Shown: positions 34,431 through 46,310, counted from the first letter of the stretch. The stretch: DNA of 64,000 bases from Acanthochromis polyacanthus (GCF_021347895.1 NC_067120.1:19701361-19765360), one strand, 5' to 3'. The notes: generated from the letters alone by a model not told the origin. Numbers and translations are program-made.

Positions 34431-37425
34431 TGCAAAGATCCGTTCTAAATCAAAACTGCACCAGAGGAGCATACATCAGAGGGAGAATCAGCCACAGATG
34501 TTTGTGCATCTCTAATCCGACGTCTTGACATATGTGGCAGGGGCTGAAGTTGTGCTTTCCAGCTTCATAGCATAACATAGTCTGCTGATAGCTGTAGCAA
34601 CCATCGAACTAAAATTTTATCACATATACGTTGATGTTGATTTTTTTTTTAAGTACAAGTAATTTTATTTAGACATCTGTAAGCAGCTTGAATTGGGCAA
34701 AATCTGTATAATTTATTGACAATCCATAAAAGCTGACATGTGGAAGAGATGCACGTATGTTCCCGACCATTAAATTACATCTAAAGTTAAAGTAGCTATA
34801 AAGAGTATTATTAGTGCCAATGGCATCAATGGCCTGTATTTGGAAGATTGTATGTTGTTCTTAGTGGTGACAGATAACTATACAGCCTCCATCTCTGAAG
34901 TTCCCTTCCGCGATATGTATTATATTAGTGTCTTAAGTGTCTTTTCCCATCTGCAATTTCCAAAAATCATTTCTTTTTCACTGCTTTCATTAGTTTTGTT
35001 TCAGGCAGCAAAAAGGCCTCCAAAAGTCCTCTGTATGCTGCTCAGCAACAAACAGCAGACAGACAAAGCTTGTGACTACTGTAGCTGGGGAATAGCAGTG
35101 AAGCATTTAGCAGCTGAGGAGTCACATATTTCCCTCAGGAGTTGGTCGAGAACAAAGAACAGTGCCTAAAAGAGGTGGATGTTAAACTTAGCGCTCAAAG
35201 ACGATTCCAAATGAATGTTAATGTAGCTTTGCGTAAGCTGAATGTGTTTATAGAATGGGCAACTTTCTGCTAATAAATTTGCAACATGAACCTACAAGTC
35301 ATTAACATGTCAGCTGTGTTTGTTTCCACTGGACCCAAGTACCAAATACGTTGTTATTGCAGGTTTAAGTCAAATATGCCCAAAGGTTAGCACCACCTCT
35401 CCTGCTAGTCACACAAATGGAAAAATGAAATTGACGAGTTGTGACTTTATGGGGGTTATGTGCTGGAACTTTTTGTTGTGTAGGTGCAGTGTTATTCGCA
35501 GTCAACTCCTGCCAGTGTTGCTATGGTCCTTCACTGTACAAGAAAACACAAACACAGCCACAAATGTTGCAGTTTCCCTGGTTTTCTCCACGAAAGAAAG
35601 TTTGCTTGCTGGAGTTTCTTGCCCAGAGTATTATGTTAGCAGCATAGTTCCAAGATAATTATTTAACTTGGTGAGTACAATGCTATTATTACTGATAAGA
35701 ACAACAAACTAAACCACAAAAATAGTAGGTACAGGAATTTCCAAACTGTTGGACATCAAGGTATTAATCACTGTAACTCAAGTAAGATGCTGCACAGTGG
35801 CAGCTGATTTTCCAGCGTTAAAATTAATTAACATCCCACCATCCATCCTTCAGCTCACCAGAGGCCCCCACTATCAGAACGCTTCCCCTGGGGGCTGCCT
35901 AGACGCCAGCTTGCCTCTCAAATCATTGCAAGGCTTTGGTTTGTGGCCTGACCAGAAGAGCAGATGATTCCTCGGAGCCAGCACCGAGGAAGACTTTCAC
36001 CCTGCCCTCCTCTGTGAGAAATGCACTGTGGTCAACCTGCTTTGTTACTCCCACTGGCTGGAACACTATTGTCATGGAAATCTCTGTTTTGTTTAGTGCG
36101 TGTGAGACTGTGTGCATGCGTCTGTAATACCCTGCAGTGGGGTGGGACAGACTACAGAGAGCCAAGAACAACAGAGCGCTGGTCTAACGTTGCCTCCCAC
36201 CCTCCTTTCATCCCTCCCCTCGCAGCACCTCATCTTCCTCCCCTCCCTCACCACCCACCCTCCATCGTCGTCCATCGTAATGCTCTCAAGAAATCACGAA
36301 GGGAGCTCACGAGTCTGGACTGGGCAGGAAATCAGCAGGGTGGACCCCCGTCACCCTGTCCCCGGAGGCTGAAAGGGAAGTCAGGCCCTCAGATTTGGGT
36401 TGCGTCGTCGCTCTGTCCAGCTGACGGGGTGGAGCTCTCCCTCCAGGGTTTATTGTGTCACTACATGCAGCATGGAAACAAACTGCATCAGTTTAAATGC
36501 TCACATGCATGAAAAATACAAAACAGGTTTTGGTTTCTTTGCCTCACCGGAGAAAATAAAATTATTCCACACAGTGATGATGTTCTACAAGTTGGCAGGC
36601 ACTTGTTTGTACTATTTGCCAAACTTTTCAGTCCATGTTATTTTTCAAAGATGGGTTTGTGATTTAGGGGAAAAGCTGCGCGAGTTTGTTCTGTTGATTT
36701 TGGAAAATTAAGGTACCAAAGTGTAACCCGACCAGAGGAAGTGTGGCTCTGAGGTGGGCCTGAAGGTGTATGAGCAAAGTGAGGCAGTGGTCAGATGGAG
36801 ACGGGCTGGAGTTCGGCACGCACAGAGACATGGTATGTGAGACCCGACTGGGAAGTTATTTTAAGGGTGAGCCCTTCTGGAAATTCACTCAGCGCTGTCT
36901 GCCTGTACTGCTTTTCATCACGGCTGTTGCTCTACTGGCCACCACGTAACATCGAGAGCCTTACAGTGGGCAGAAAACAGTGTTACTTAATCAAATTTTA
37001 CAGCACTTAAGCAGTGTGGATGACATATCAGTTTACCAAATATTGGTGTCTTCAAGTTCAGAGAAAATGGTAGAATTTAATGAAAGCACTCAATTAGCTG
37101 TCAGTTGTGCAGCAGAGGTTGTGGATTAAATATGTATTTTTGTATTAGTGTTATATAATATACCTTGTTTTGTCTGTCTCTCAGTTGTTGGGTGGAACCT
37201 TTGCTGGGGGACCCCTGTACCCCTACATACACGTTTAACAGGCCACAGCATCCTATAAATGACTTTTTCCTCCTGTACTCCTCGTTTTGTTCTGTGTTCT
37301 GAGAGAGAGGTAAGCCAGATTGTGGAGTTGTGGTTTGTGTGTTTTAATGTCAGTAATTCCACTTATGAATTCACTTTCCGATTCTGATATGTGCATTGTT
37401 TGATTTCTGTCGGAGGCCAAGTTTG
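34431..37425. other. Intergenic, with a GC- and pyrimidine-rich patch at 35880-36470
   Basis: No gene is recognised. The patch at 35880-36470 stands out as GC-rich with a long C/T-rich run (36190-36270). An ATG-initiated frame of 163 codons (36021-36512) crosses it and gives a proline/histidine-rich peptide without homology I can name. It could be a conserved regulatory block or a composition artefact. Confidence 0.45.
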
Positions 37426-39595
37426 GGTAGCACTTTATAATAACTATACACTATTAAGCATTAGTTAAGCATTGGTTCAGCATAATTTCAGCATTAGTTA
37501 ATCCTTAAATCCTCATGAACTCATCATGAATTCACCATTAGTAATGCATTACAAAGCATTAGTAAAGACAGTTTTAAATGTTCAACCAACACATTATTAA
37601 GCATTAGTTAAACATTAGTAAAGTGCTTAATTCATCGTTAACTCATCATTTGTAACTAATTAGTTATACGTGCATAATTAATCATGAATTCATGATCTGT
37701 ATGACATTTATTATGCATTACTAAGCACTTAATAAATCCGGTTAAAAATGTTTTGTTGCTCATTGATAATCTCAGATGTTAATACTTTATAAAGGGTTAG
37801 CAACTGTGTTAGTATATGATTTACAAACATGTATTCATCCTCAATGAATAACTTATTAATGCGGTTACTACTCATTAGTTAAGTATATTCCGTGAGCCCA
37901 TCTAAAGTGAGGACTATCTATGCTTTATAAAGCATTTATAAAGGACACAGAAGCAAAGATATACAAAGTGTCAGTTTTATTGGTCCCAAACAACACAAGC
38001 TCTTTTAAATACACACTTTAAACACATACAATCTATAAAATTTCAAGTAAACTTGACAAACATCTTCAAATAACAGTCTGTGATCGTATAAAATAGAAAA
38101 ATAAAATACAAGCTCTTTTAAATACACACTTTGCAATCCTTAACATTTCAAGTAAACTGGTGAACTATCTCTTCAGGGCACACACACACCAGAGGTAAGT
38201 GGCTGCCTGATTCTGGGATTCCGCCAGTGCATTTCAATGGTGTGCCCTTGAAGTGCACAAAGTGCTTTACAGTAAAACAAATATACCGTTTTCAAATATT
38301 GCAAGATAACACTAGATAATTTCTGCAACCTGTTTGCCTCTACGATCAGCTGCCATCTCCCCAGCGTGATATGGCTCTCTCTCCGACTTCCGCATTTCAG
38401 AAAAATTAAAAAAACCCCGCGCGGTCTCGCTCTCCAGAACCGCGGAGGAGGCTGGGACTTGTAGGACTCTGGGACTCTGGGATTTTGGAGCATGCGCACT
38501 AGCATTTTTGACGGTAAGAGCATGCGCAGTAGCGTCCTACACATCCCAGAGTCCTACAAGTCCCAGCCTCCTCCGCGGTTCTGGAGAGCGAGACCGCGCG
38601 TTTTTTTTAAAATTTTTCTGAAATGCGGAAGTCGGAGAGAGAGCCATATCACGCTGGGGAGATGGCAGCTGATCGTAGAGGCAAACAGGTTGCAGAAATT
38701 ATCTAGTGTTATCTTGCAATATTTGAAAACGGTATATTTGTTTTACTGTAAAGCACTTTGTGCACTTCAAGGGCACACCATTGAAATGCACTGGCGGAAT
38801 CCCAGAATCAGGCAGCCACTTACCTCTGGTGTGTGTGTGCCCTGAAGAGATAGTTCACCAGTTTACTTGAAATGTTAAGGATTGCAAAGTGTGTATTTAA
38901 AAGAGCTTGTATTTTATTTTTCTATTTTATACGATCACAGACTGTTGTTATTTGAAGATGTTTGTCAAGTTTACTTGAAATTTTATAGATTGTATGTGTT
39001 TAAAGTGTGTATTTAAAAGAGCTTGTGTTGTTTGGGACCAATAAAACTGACACTTTGTATATCTTTGCTTCTGTGTCCTTTATAAATGCTTTATAAAGCA
39101 TAGATAGTCCTCACTTTAGATGGGCTCACGGAATATACTTAACTAATGAGTAGTAACCGCATTAATAAGTTATTCATTGAGTATGAATACATGTTTGTAA
39201 ATCATATACTAACACAGTTGCTAACCCTTTATAAAGTATTAACATCTGAGATTATCAATGAGCAACAAAACATTTTTAACCGGATTTATTAAGTGCTTAG
39301 TAATGCATAATAAATGTCATACAGATCATGAATTCATGATTAATTATGCACGTATAACTAATTAGTTACAAATGATGAGTTAACGATGAATTAAGCACTT
39401 TACTAATGTTTAACTAATGCTTAATAATGTGTTGGTTGAACATTTAAAACTGTCTTTACTAATGCTTTGTAATGCATTACTAATGGTGAATTCATGATGA
39501 GTTCATGAGGATTTAAGGATTAACTAATGCTTAAATTATGCTGAACCAATGCTTAACTAATGCTTAATAGTGTATAGTTATTATAAAGTGCTACC
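37426..39595. mobile_element. 2.17-kb foldback element: near-perfect palindrome
   Basis: Left arm (37426-38474) and right arm (38544-39595) are reverse complements over about 1,050 bp and are roughly 99% identical by eye. Differences include single substitutions near 37488 and 37848, a 3-bp indel near 38070 and changes in an A-run near 38405. A 69-bp spacer (38475-38543) contains two direct copies of GAGCATGCGCA. Termini are GGTAGCACTTTATAATAAC and its complement. The outer 350 bp of each arm carry many GCATTAGTTAA-type subrepeats. The sequence ACAAGCTCTTTTAAATACAC occurs twice per arm. The flanks CAAGTTTG and AAAGTTGG agree at 6 of 8 positions and may be an old target duplication. No transposase is encoded. 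Confidence 0.9.
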
Positions 39596-40556
39596 AAAGT
39601 TGGTAAGACGGACAATTTTGTGCAGGGTTTTTTTGTCTACTGTAAAGGTATGTGTTCCGTCTTCGTCCTCGGTTTACGACATCCTCAACCTACAGCATTT
39701 TGTCAAGTAGGAACTCGTTATGTTGAACTAGTTAACGAGTGGAGCGGACGAATACGTCGGCACTATAAGAAGGCTTTCTTTACATTTTCCGATTGTACGC
39801 CACCTTGGATTGTGTTACATTTGCTAACTTTTTGCCCTTCATTATGGCTCCCATTCGCAAGTCAGACTGTTCTGATGGCAGAAGAAAAGGAAAGTCATCT
39901 TCACGGGTAATACATGTATAGTTCGCTCATTGGTTTTTCTGTTTCAAAATAAAATTTTTAAAAAACGATAAACCACCTTGTTTTTTTGTTTTTCAGTTTT
40001 TAAAACCTAAATGTAGAAATGTATTATTTAATTAATGGAAAAACCACAATGTTGGATTTTTACCGCCCGGCAAACATCGTTGTCCGGAAGGTATTGTTTT
40101 GAGCTGCATGGTCTTGGTTGGTTGCTTGCTTGCTTGCTTGTTTGTCTGTAACAATTTGGTTTCCGTGCGATAACTCGATAAAATATTGATGTAGCCTCAC
40201 CATATTTGGTACACAGGTGTACCATAATAAGACACAGGTCAAGTTCGCATTTGGTGACCTTGGCCTCATTTTCAAGGTCACCGGAAGTCGCTGAGGAAGA
40301 ACAGTTATGAGCTGGTGTTGATCGTGAACACATCTAGAATGGCTGTAATTCAGCACTTTTCCAATTTCATTCTCTTTGAGAGTGATAAAACCCACGCAGA
40401 AATCATGGAGCTCCACATTGCTCTATATTATATTATATTATAGAGTCTATAGCTAATGAGTGTCAGGAGGGTTCCGCATGGAGAACAATTTAAGAAGACG
40501 CAGTCATATGTCCCTGCTGATTTGGAGAGAGCTGTAATTTGCTCTGTTAACCACAT
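39596..40556. other. Unassigned stretch with a receptor-half-site repeat and a mini-exon candidate
   Basis: No gene is established. A possible first exon (ATG at 39844, 21 codons MAPIRKSDCSDGRRKGKSSS plus R, then CGG|GTAATA) lies downstream of a TATAAG at 39760. A 40150-40290 segment has the look of a dispersed repeat rich in AGGTCA/TGACCT half-sites. A (GCTT)n run lies near 40121. Confidence 0.4.
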
Positions 40557-41118
40557 TGTTAGGGTGCGGGGTTTGTAAACCCAAAAGCAGGTACTCAGAG
40601 GCAGGCAGATACTTAAACACAGATTTTAATAAACAAAACTAAGGCACACCAAAACCCCATGCAGGGGGTAGTCTAAACACAACTAAAGCAGGGCTCCAAA
40701 CTAAACATGAGCAATGAACAGAAACAGGTCACGACAAGGGCCAGAACTAAACGCGAACGGAATTACTCACAACTAAAAGTCCAGGGACCGCGAGCCGAGG
40801 CGAGGACAGAGGGAAAGTTCTGGGGTCAGAGCAGGCGGCTGCCTGAACGAAGCGGGGACAGAGTTCCGGATCTGGGCCGGGCAGGACAGAGCAGACTGGG
40901 AAATCCAGAGTGGTCGGGGGGGAGACCGGAGCAGAGTGGCTGGTGGAGCGTCAGCAATAGCCGAGACAGAGGCAGAAGCAACCGTGACAGAGGGAACCCA
41001 GACAATGGCCTAGCACTGAGTGGTGGGGAGAGCCAGGTCTTAAGCGGTGCTGATTGCCAATCAGCCGGAGCTGTCGGCTGGCCAGGAGCGCAGCACAGAG
41101 AAGGGAGGGACCATGACA
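40557..41118 (-). mobile_element. Solo LTR, minus orientation, 562 bp
   Basis: On the + strand the block runs TGTTAGGGTGCGGGG ... GGACCATGACA. Read on the minus strand it is therefore TGTCATGG ... CCCTAACA, the TG...CA form of an LTR. Flanking CACAT (40552-40556) and CACGT (41119-41123) match at four of five positions, fitting a 5-bp target duplication. An ATTAAA poly(A)-like signal lies near the 3' part on the minus strand. There is no adjacent primer-binding site or gag-pol, so it is a solo LTR. The long + strand open frame across it is not a gene. Confidence 0.72.
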
Positions 41119-42658
41119 CACGTTATTTTCAGTGTCATACTTTATTAACTGTAGAATGTTATATTTTACTTCTGTGTGTTTGACAGTCAGGTCCGACATG
41201 CGGACGAAAGTTTATGACGGGATACTGGTCATCTATTTATGCCGCTGTTCCAGTTTAACAGGTGATAGTTTCCGTCGCCAAATGTTTCATCTGCAGATTC
41301 GTCACGATCAGACCTGGATTTACGTGAAATTAAGATACCAGATAAAGAAGACGGTTTCACTCTGTTCCGTTTATATTCCATATTAAACAGTGGACGATAT
41401 AGTTTGTCGGTGAACTTTATTCAACATTGCGCATAGGCAAACATATGCTACGGCAGTAACCTTTGACCTGGCCAGTGTCACACTCTGATCGGTTCACCGA
41501 GGAACATATGTTATAAACATTCCCCTTGACACAAACACCTCGCCGAAAAACGTCGGCATCACTACTTAATAAAGTCTTTATCCATGTAAATATCACCTAC
41601 AGACAGTAAAAAGAAATGTGCTGGTTGAATCAAAAATACGTATCTTTATGAACGGTGAGAGGACACGATGGAATGCAGAAATAAAATTAGAGACCACAGT
41701 CTGACTCGTATCACCGCTTCATGCACATAGGTCTTTGTCATTCTGCCAGGTGTTTAACATCTGGTGATTGTTTAGGAAACATGCCCAGGTTAACTGGAGA
41801 TAGTCACAACTTAGGCTGCCTGGTTAATAACGAGTCAGAAAACTAATTATTGTCTCACCAAGAAAACCCACAACATAGAAGCATGTCCACCGCTGCGTTA
41901 GTCTGAGTTCAGTGGAACAGATCCAGAGCAGAACTTCAGGTTAAACTTGGGTTTGTTCTCAGAAACACTCAGAGCCTCAGCAGCAGAACATCGGAACAAC
42001 ACGCAGCTGAACATCAGCTGGATCTGATCAAATACATCTGAACAACAGGCAGCAGAACATCAGCTGGATCTGTTAAAATACACCAGAACAAACTGAGACC
42101 ACATTATCAAAACTAGTCACTCAGAAAACAGTAACACGTTCAGTCCTCCCTCCTAACCATCATTTTGTTCACACTGAGATAATGATTTCTCAGTGTGATG
42201 CGTCTACTCCCTCTAAATAAGACAAACGTGTTTTCAGAATACGTGGTGCAGAGTTAGGGACAGAGAAGTGAAGTCAAGTCGCCACGAGTTCTGACTTCGA
42301 TTTCCAGTTCAGCCAGGAGCTTCCAAATGGAAAAATGCTCTTTTTAGTCGTTTAAACCGTAAAATTGATTAAAACGCAGCGTTTTTTTTAATTCTCTATT
42401 TTTTGTTTTTCAAATTTAATTTTTAAAGTAAAAAAACAAAAAACACAAAAAGATGATTTGTTTTTTCTAGTTTTATTTTGAAACGGAAAAAGGAATGGGA
42501 AAACCATACACGGATTATGGGTACTTTCTTCACTGCAACGTAGAAGCCGCAGCTATCCAATCGTGAGTAGTAGCAAACTTGACTTCATTACTGTGGCTCT
42601 TGATACACATTGCAGAGTGAAAACTGCAAAAACAACACAATAAAACAAAATAAATGCA
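41119..42658. other. Intergenic, short tandem duplication only
   Basis: No coding region is recognised. A two-copy 46-bp tandem repeat lies at 41995-42086. AT-rich homopolymer-like sequence occupies 42380-42450. Confidence 0.55.
41995..42086. repeat. 46-bp tandem duplication
   Basis: Two adjacent units start AACAACA(C/G)GCAGC(T/A)G and share AACATCAGCTGGATCTG. They differ at about seven positions. Confidence 0.85.
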
Positions 42659-42947
42659 TGTTGGGACAACCCTCCACCAGGACACCAGGTGTGCCTGTTC
42701 TAGTCGTCACCTGATTGAGCCACACCCACGATCTAGTGGCTCAGCTGCACTTAATCTCTCCCATTTCTATTCAAGCTCGCTCTCTGACAAGAGCTGCTGC
42801 CGTGTGGAGCTCCAGCAGCATGATTCTGGGTTTTGTTTGGGTCTTTAATGCTCATTTGGTTGTTTTGCGTGGCAATAAACCGTTTTCAGTAACCACACCA
42901 TCGTTGTCTCCTGGTTTAGTTGCAGCTTTTGGAACCAAGTTGTAACA
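42659..42947 (+). mobile_element. Probable solo LTR, 289 bp
   Basis: The block starts TGTTGGGACAACC and ends AAGTTGTAACA (TG...CA). It is flanked by ATGCA (42654-42658) and ATGTA (42948-42952), four of five bases matching. An AATAAA lies near 42874 in the 3' part, as expected in an LTR. There is no internal retroelement sequence next to it. The boundaries rest on the short terminal and flank matches. Confidence 0.5.
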
Positions 42948-42952
42948 ATGTA

Positions 42953-43468
42953 AATAAATCCTTCTTACTTAACCAGTAAGTCCAAAAAATTAAGTTAATT
43001 ACTTACAACGTTGCCTCTGAGGCATTTACAAAGAAGAGCCTTGCATCCGGAAAAGCATGTACGTGTGTAAAGCTAAACATCAAAATAGCGTACAGGAAGT
43101 GACAACTGTCAACAGACAACTTCAAAATAAAGGCCTTTTAAAAAATAAAAGTACATTAATAATTGTGCCTTGAGGACAACACACTATGGAGGTGAAATTA
43201 GATTGAATAAAATGCTCAGAACAGGGCAAAACACTGATGAACATCAGCATTATTAGATCAAGTTGTAAAAACAGTGCAACATATTCTTTTATCTTCTTGT
43301 AAAATGACTCATATATGCATGAAAGTCATTGGTATTCATGACTTCCATGAAGAACTGATCAATATCATGATGCACGTAACGGCTTTGCTTACCTTTTCTC
43401 CAGAGTTCCGACTTATGGCAAAAATCAGTTTACATCAGTCTGTAGAGAAGCCACTGGTTACACAAATA
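42953..43468. other. Intergenic, nothing identified
   Basis: AT-rich sequence between two mobile elements. No coding or structural feature is recognised. Confidence 0.6.
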
Positions 43469-43476
43469 CATGCCAC

Positions 43477-44073
43477 CAGTGTTGCCAACTTAGCAACTTT
43501 TTCGCGAAATCTAGTGACTTTCCAAAGCGTCCTAGCGACTTTTTTTGTCAAAAGCGACTAGCAACAAATCTAGCGACTTTTTTGCCGTTTTGGAGACTCT
43601 GATAGGAAAACTCGGATCATTCTGCAGTTACTGTTTTCAACGAGCAGCAGGTGCTGCTGTGAGCTCCTCCCCGTCCCAAAGCATAGGCTGTCAGTCCAGT
43701 AACCCCACAGCAGTCCCAGTGTCTGATTAGAGGACACATCACTCCGTGGCCAGACGGCAGGTGAATCACGCATGCGCAAAGTCACTACAGATCTCATCCA
43801 GACTTACAGAGCGGGATATAAATGAAAATGTTTCTTCACTGTCATACTAAAATAAACCACAGTATTTAGCCTCTAGAACAAAAACATATTTTGGGTGTTT
43901 TGTACTCACTTTTTGGTCTCTTCCACAACGTTATTCCTCTCTCCTACAACGTTGATTACAATTACACGCAAACTGGTAAATATGCAAATTAGGCAATGAC
44001 GTCATTTAGCGACTTCTAGCGACTTTTAGGCCAGCCAATAGCTACTTTCCTTACTGAGGAGTTGGCAACACTG
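43477..44073. mobile_element. hAT-type MITE, 597 bp
   Basis: Ends are CAGTGTTGCCAAC and GTTGGCAACACTG, a perfect 13-bp inverted repeat. They are flanked by perfect 8-bp duplications CATGCCAC (43469-43476 and 44074-44081). The subterminal regions carry multiple copies of TAGCGACTTTT on both sides, a likely transposase-binding pattern. No transposase is encoded, so it is a non-autonomous hAT element. Confidence 0.93.
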
Positions 44074-44081
44074 CATGCCAC

Positions 44082-44714
44082 AGTTATTCAAGCAGAGCAC
44101 TACACAGCCTGTGGGAACAGCTGTAGACTGTCTCCCAGTGGCTCCAGTGGAGCTTTGTCATGTCTGAGGAAACTACTCAAGTGACCACTCTGATCATTTT
44201 GGCATGACCTTGGAGTCAGTTTGAATAAACTTTTAAAAAGACAGTGTTCTCTGTTACTTAGAAAGTCCCCAACATTTGCAAGTCACTTAAAAGTGTTACT
44301 GTGTTAGCAAACAGTTGTCCATTTGCACATCCAGGAGATTCATTTTTCTGGACAGTGAGCTAATGCAAATCCATAATATACTCCCTAGCTTTGTTTTGGT
44401 CTCCACCAACTCTTTTGTAAATATTCCGGCTGCTAAATGCTGAACTGCAGTTACCAGCCGCTTGTTTAGTCTGTCTGCATTTTTAGTTTTGGGCAGGTTG
44501 TACAAAGTGATTTTATCAGCGCTTTTTTGATCAATACAGCTGCCAGCTGTTGCTGGAAACTATTTTCACAGTGAAATTACAAGCGATATAACCAAAACAT
44601 CCAGGTGAAATATGTTTTTTTTAAAAGAGGTTCTTACTGCAGCTTTAGACAACAATTAAAATGCAAAATATAACAAAATATATTGGAACTTTGTTAACCA
44701 CATATTTCGTCTGT

Positions 44715-44753
<39 letters not shown>

Positions 44754-45489
44754 CTATATTTTTTGCTTTGTTACAGCTTTGTAAGAACACAGTATCTTCA
44801 GCATCTTTTTTGCAAAGTATTTTAGGTTGTTTTCTATTTTCAATATTTGGGGAAATGATAAAGGAAAGGATAGAACAAAATGATAAAATTAAAAGCGATC
44901 TCATTGGGTGACAACCATAAAATAAGGGAACAGAAAACTGCTTGTGTGCAAAAAAGGTGAGTGGAAAATATGTGACATCAGTGTAACAAATGTTATATTT
45001 TCTGCCTCTGTGGTGAGAATTATCATGCATGTTGTGATATCTAGGCTAGAAACAAGGTGTTTACATATGTTCTTCACATCCAGAGCATGAAATCTGTACA
45101 GCAGAGTCATGTGAGAGACATAATGAAATTGTTAACCTTTTGTCACATTTTTACAAGCAAATGTTTGATTTCAATTAAATTCAGTCTTATTTATATAGCA
45201 CCAAATCACGCCATAAGTCACCTCACCTTACTAAATGATATTCTTTTAAACAGTGTCTACAGACAAAGGTGATATGTTCAAACGAATTACATAAAAAGTA
45301 CATTTTGCCCTTATTTTCATAATTTAATGAGTCATGTGGGTAAAGTAAGTGCACTCACAGTATGTTTATCACACCTTCATATCCAGAAAATCTGATACGG
45401 TTCTAGATTACCTGCTAATGTTTAGACTGTCCTATTTTAAGAACTGGATGATTTGGTGTTCTCTTTATGGCATGTGTGGTGTTGTCATG
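44082..45489. other. Intergenic, with a TA microsatellite
   Basis: No gene is recognised. An (AT)n tract lies at 44719-44750. The short segment TTATTTATATAGCACCAAATCAC (about 45187-45209) resembles a widespread fish repeat tail. Confidence 0.55.
44719..44750. repeat. (AT)16 microsatellite
   Basis: An uninterrupted AT dinucleotide run. Confidence 0.95.
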
Positions 45490-46310
45490 CAAAGATATGA
45501 AGACTTTCATCGAAGTCCTGCAGAGAAAAGATTGTGATCAATTCTGGCAAAAGGACAAGCCAAGATCCCCAACTGTTCTATAATAAATCCTTCTACTGTG
45601 AGGAAAGTGATCAACAATTGGTGTATATTTCAGGAGACAGCCCTTTTGTTTAGTTCTAGCCACCTAGCAAATTTAGCTCAAGAGCAGACTGCTTGATGTG
45701 AAGTTTCCCAAAACATCCAATTTCAACACAGCATCTGAAGTAACTCTGAAACTGTTGTTCTCTAATTCATGTATGTACAATCAGATAGAGATTGCACAAA
45801 GTTGACCTGCATGGGAGCCCTGCCATAAAAAAGTCTTGGCTGTCCAAAAAGAACAATAAGAACTACAACGGTTTGCCAGCGAATGTACCGTGATCAGGAG
45901 AAGAACCTCATACCCACTGAAAAGCCTGGTTGTGGAAATGTTGTCGTTTGGGGTTGCTTTGCTGCCTGGGCAACTTGCAGCCATTGACCTGACTTTGTCG
46001 AACCAGAATTGAACCGTTCAAGAGGACTGCGATTCCAAGTATGCTAGTAAGTTTACCAAGGAAAGATTCAAAAAGAAGAAGTGGATGGTTATGGAATTAC
46101 CACAATTCCCAGATTTAAATCCAACCAAAATGTTGTGAGGGGATTTCAAAGGATATTACATGCAAGAAAATCCCCAAACACCTGGAAACTGAAGGAATAT
46201 TGCCTTGAGAATGGTCAAAAATTTAGACGAGTGGACAATTATGCAATATGTCCAGAAGAAGTAAGACCTACCAGTTTCTGATGCCAAGGGTGAAGTTACT
46301 TACTGACATG
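45490..46310 (+). mobile_element. Degenerate Tc1-like transposase relic
   Basis: Fragments of a Tc1-family transposase appear in order but in different frames. Around 45795 there is LHKVDLHGSPAIKKSWLSKK, the region just before the catalytic core. Around 45927 there is GNVVVWGCFAAW, matching the [13 protein letters not shown] motif. Around 46092 there is LPQFPDLNPTKML, matching SPDLNPIE with the glutamate region degraded. Frameshifts and stops separate the pieces, and no intact terminal repeats were found. The boundaries are approximate. It is clearly a different and much older lineage than the intact Tc1 copy at 53-54.7 kb. Confidence 0.72.

Noticed and set aside
36021..36512. A 163-codon ATG-initiated frame
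   Set aside because: It has no recognised domain and a composition driven by the C/T-rich run. It is kept only as a regional observation.
38173..38845. Two similar 117-123 codon frames on opposite strands
   Set aside because: They are the same sequence read from the two arms of the palindrome. The similarity is forced by the inverted repeat and there is no recognisable domain.
40707..41183. A 158-codon open frame on the + strand
   Set aside because: It lies almost entirely within a minus-strand solo LTR, is low in complexity (Gly/Arg/Ser-rich), and runs past the LTR border. It is a by-product of GC content.
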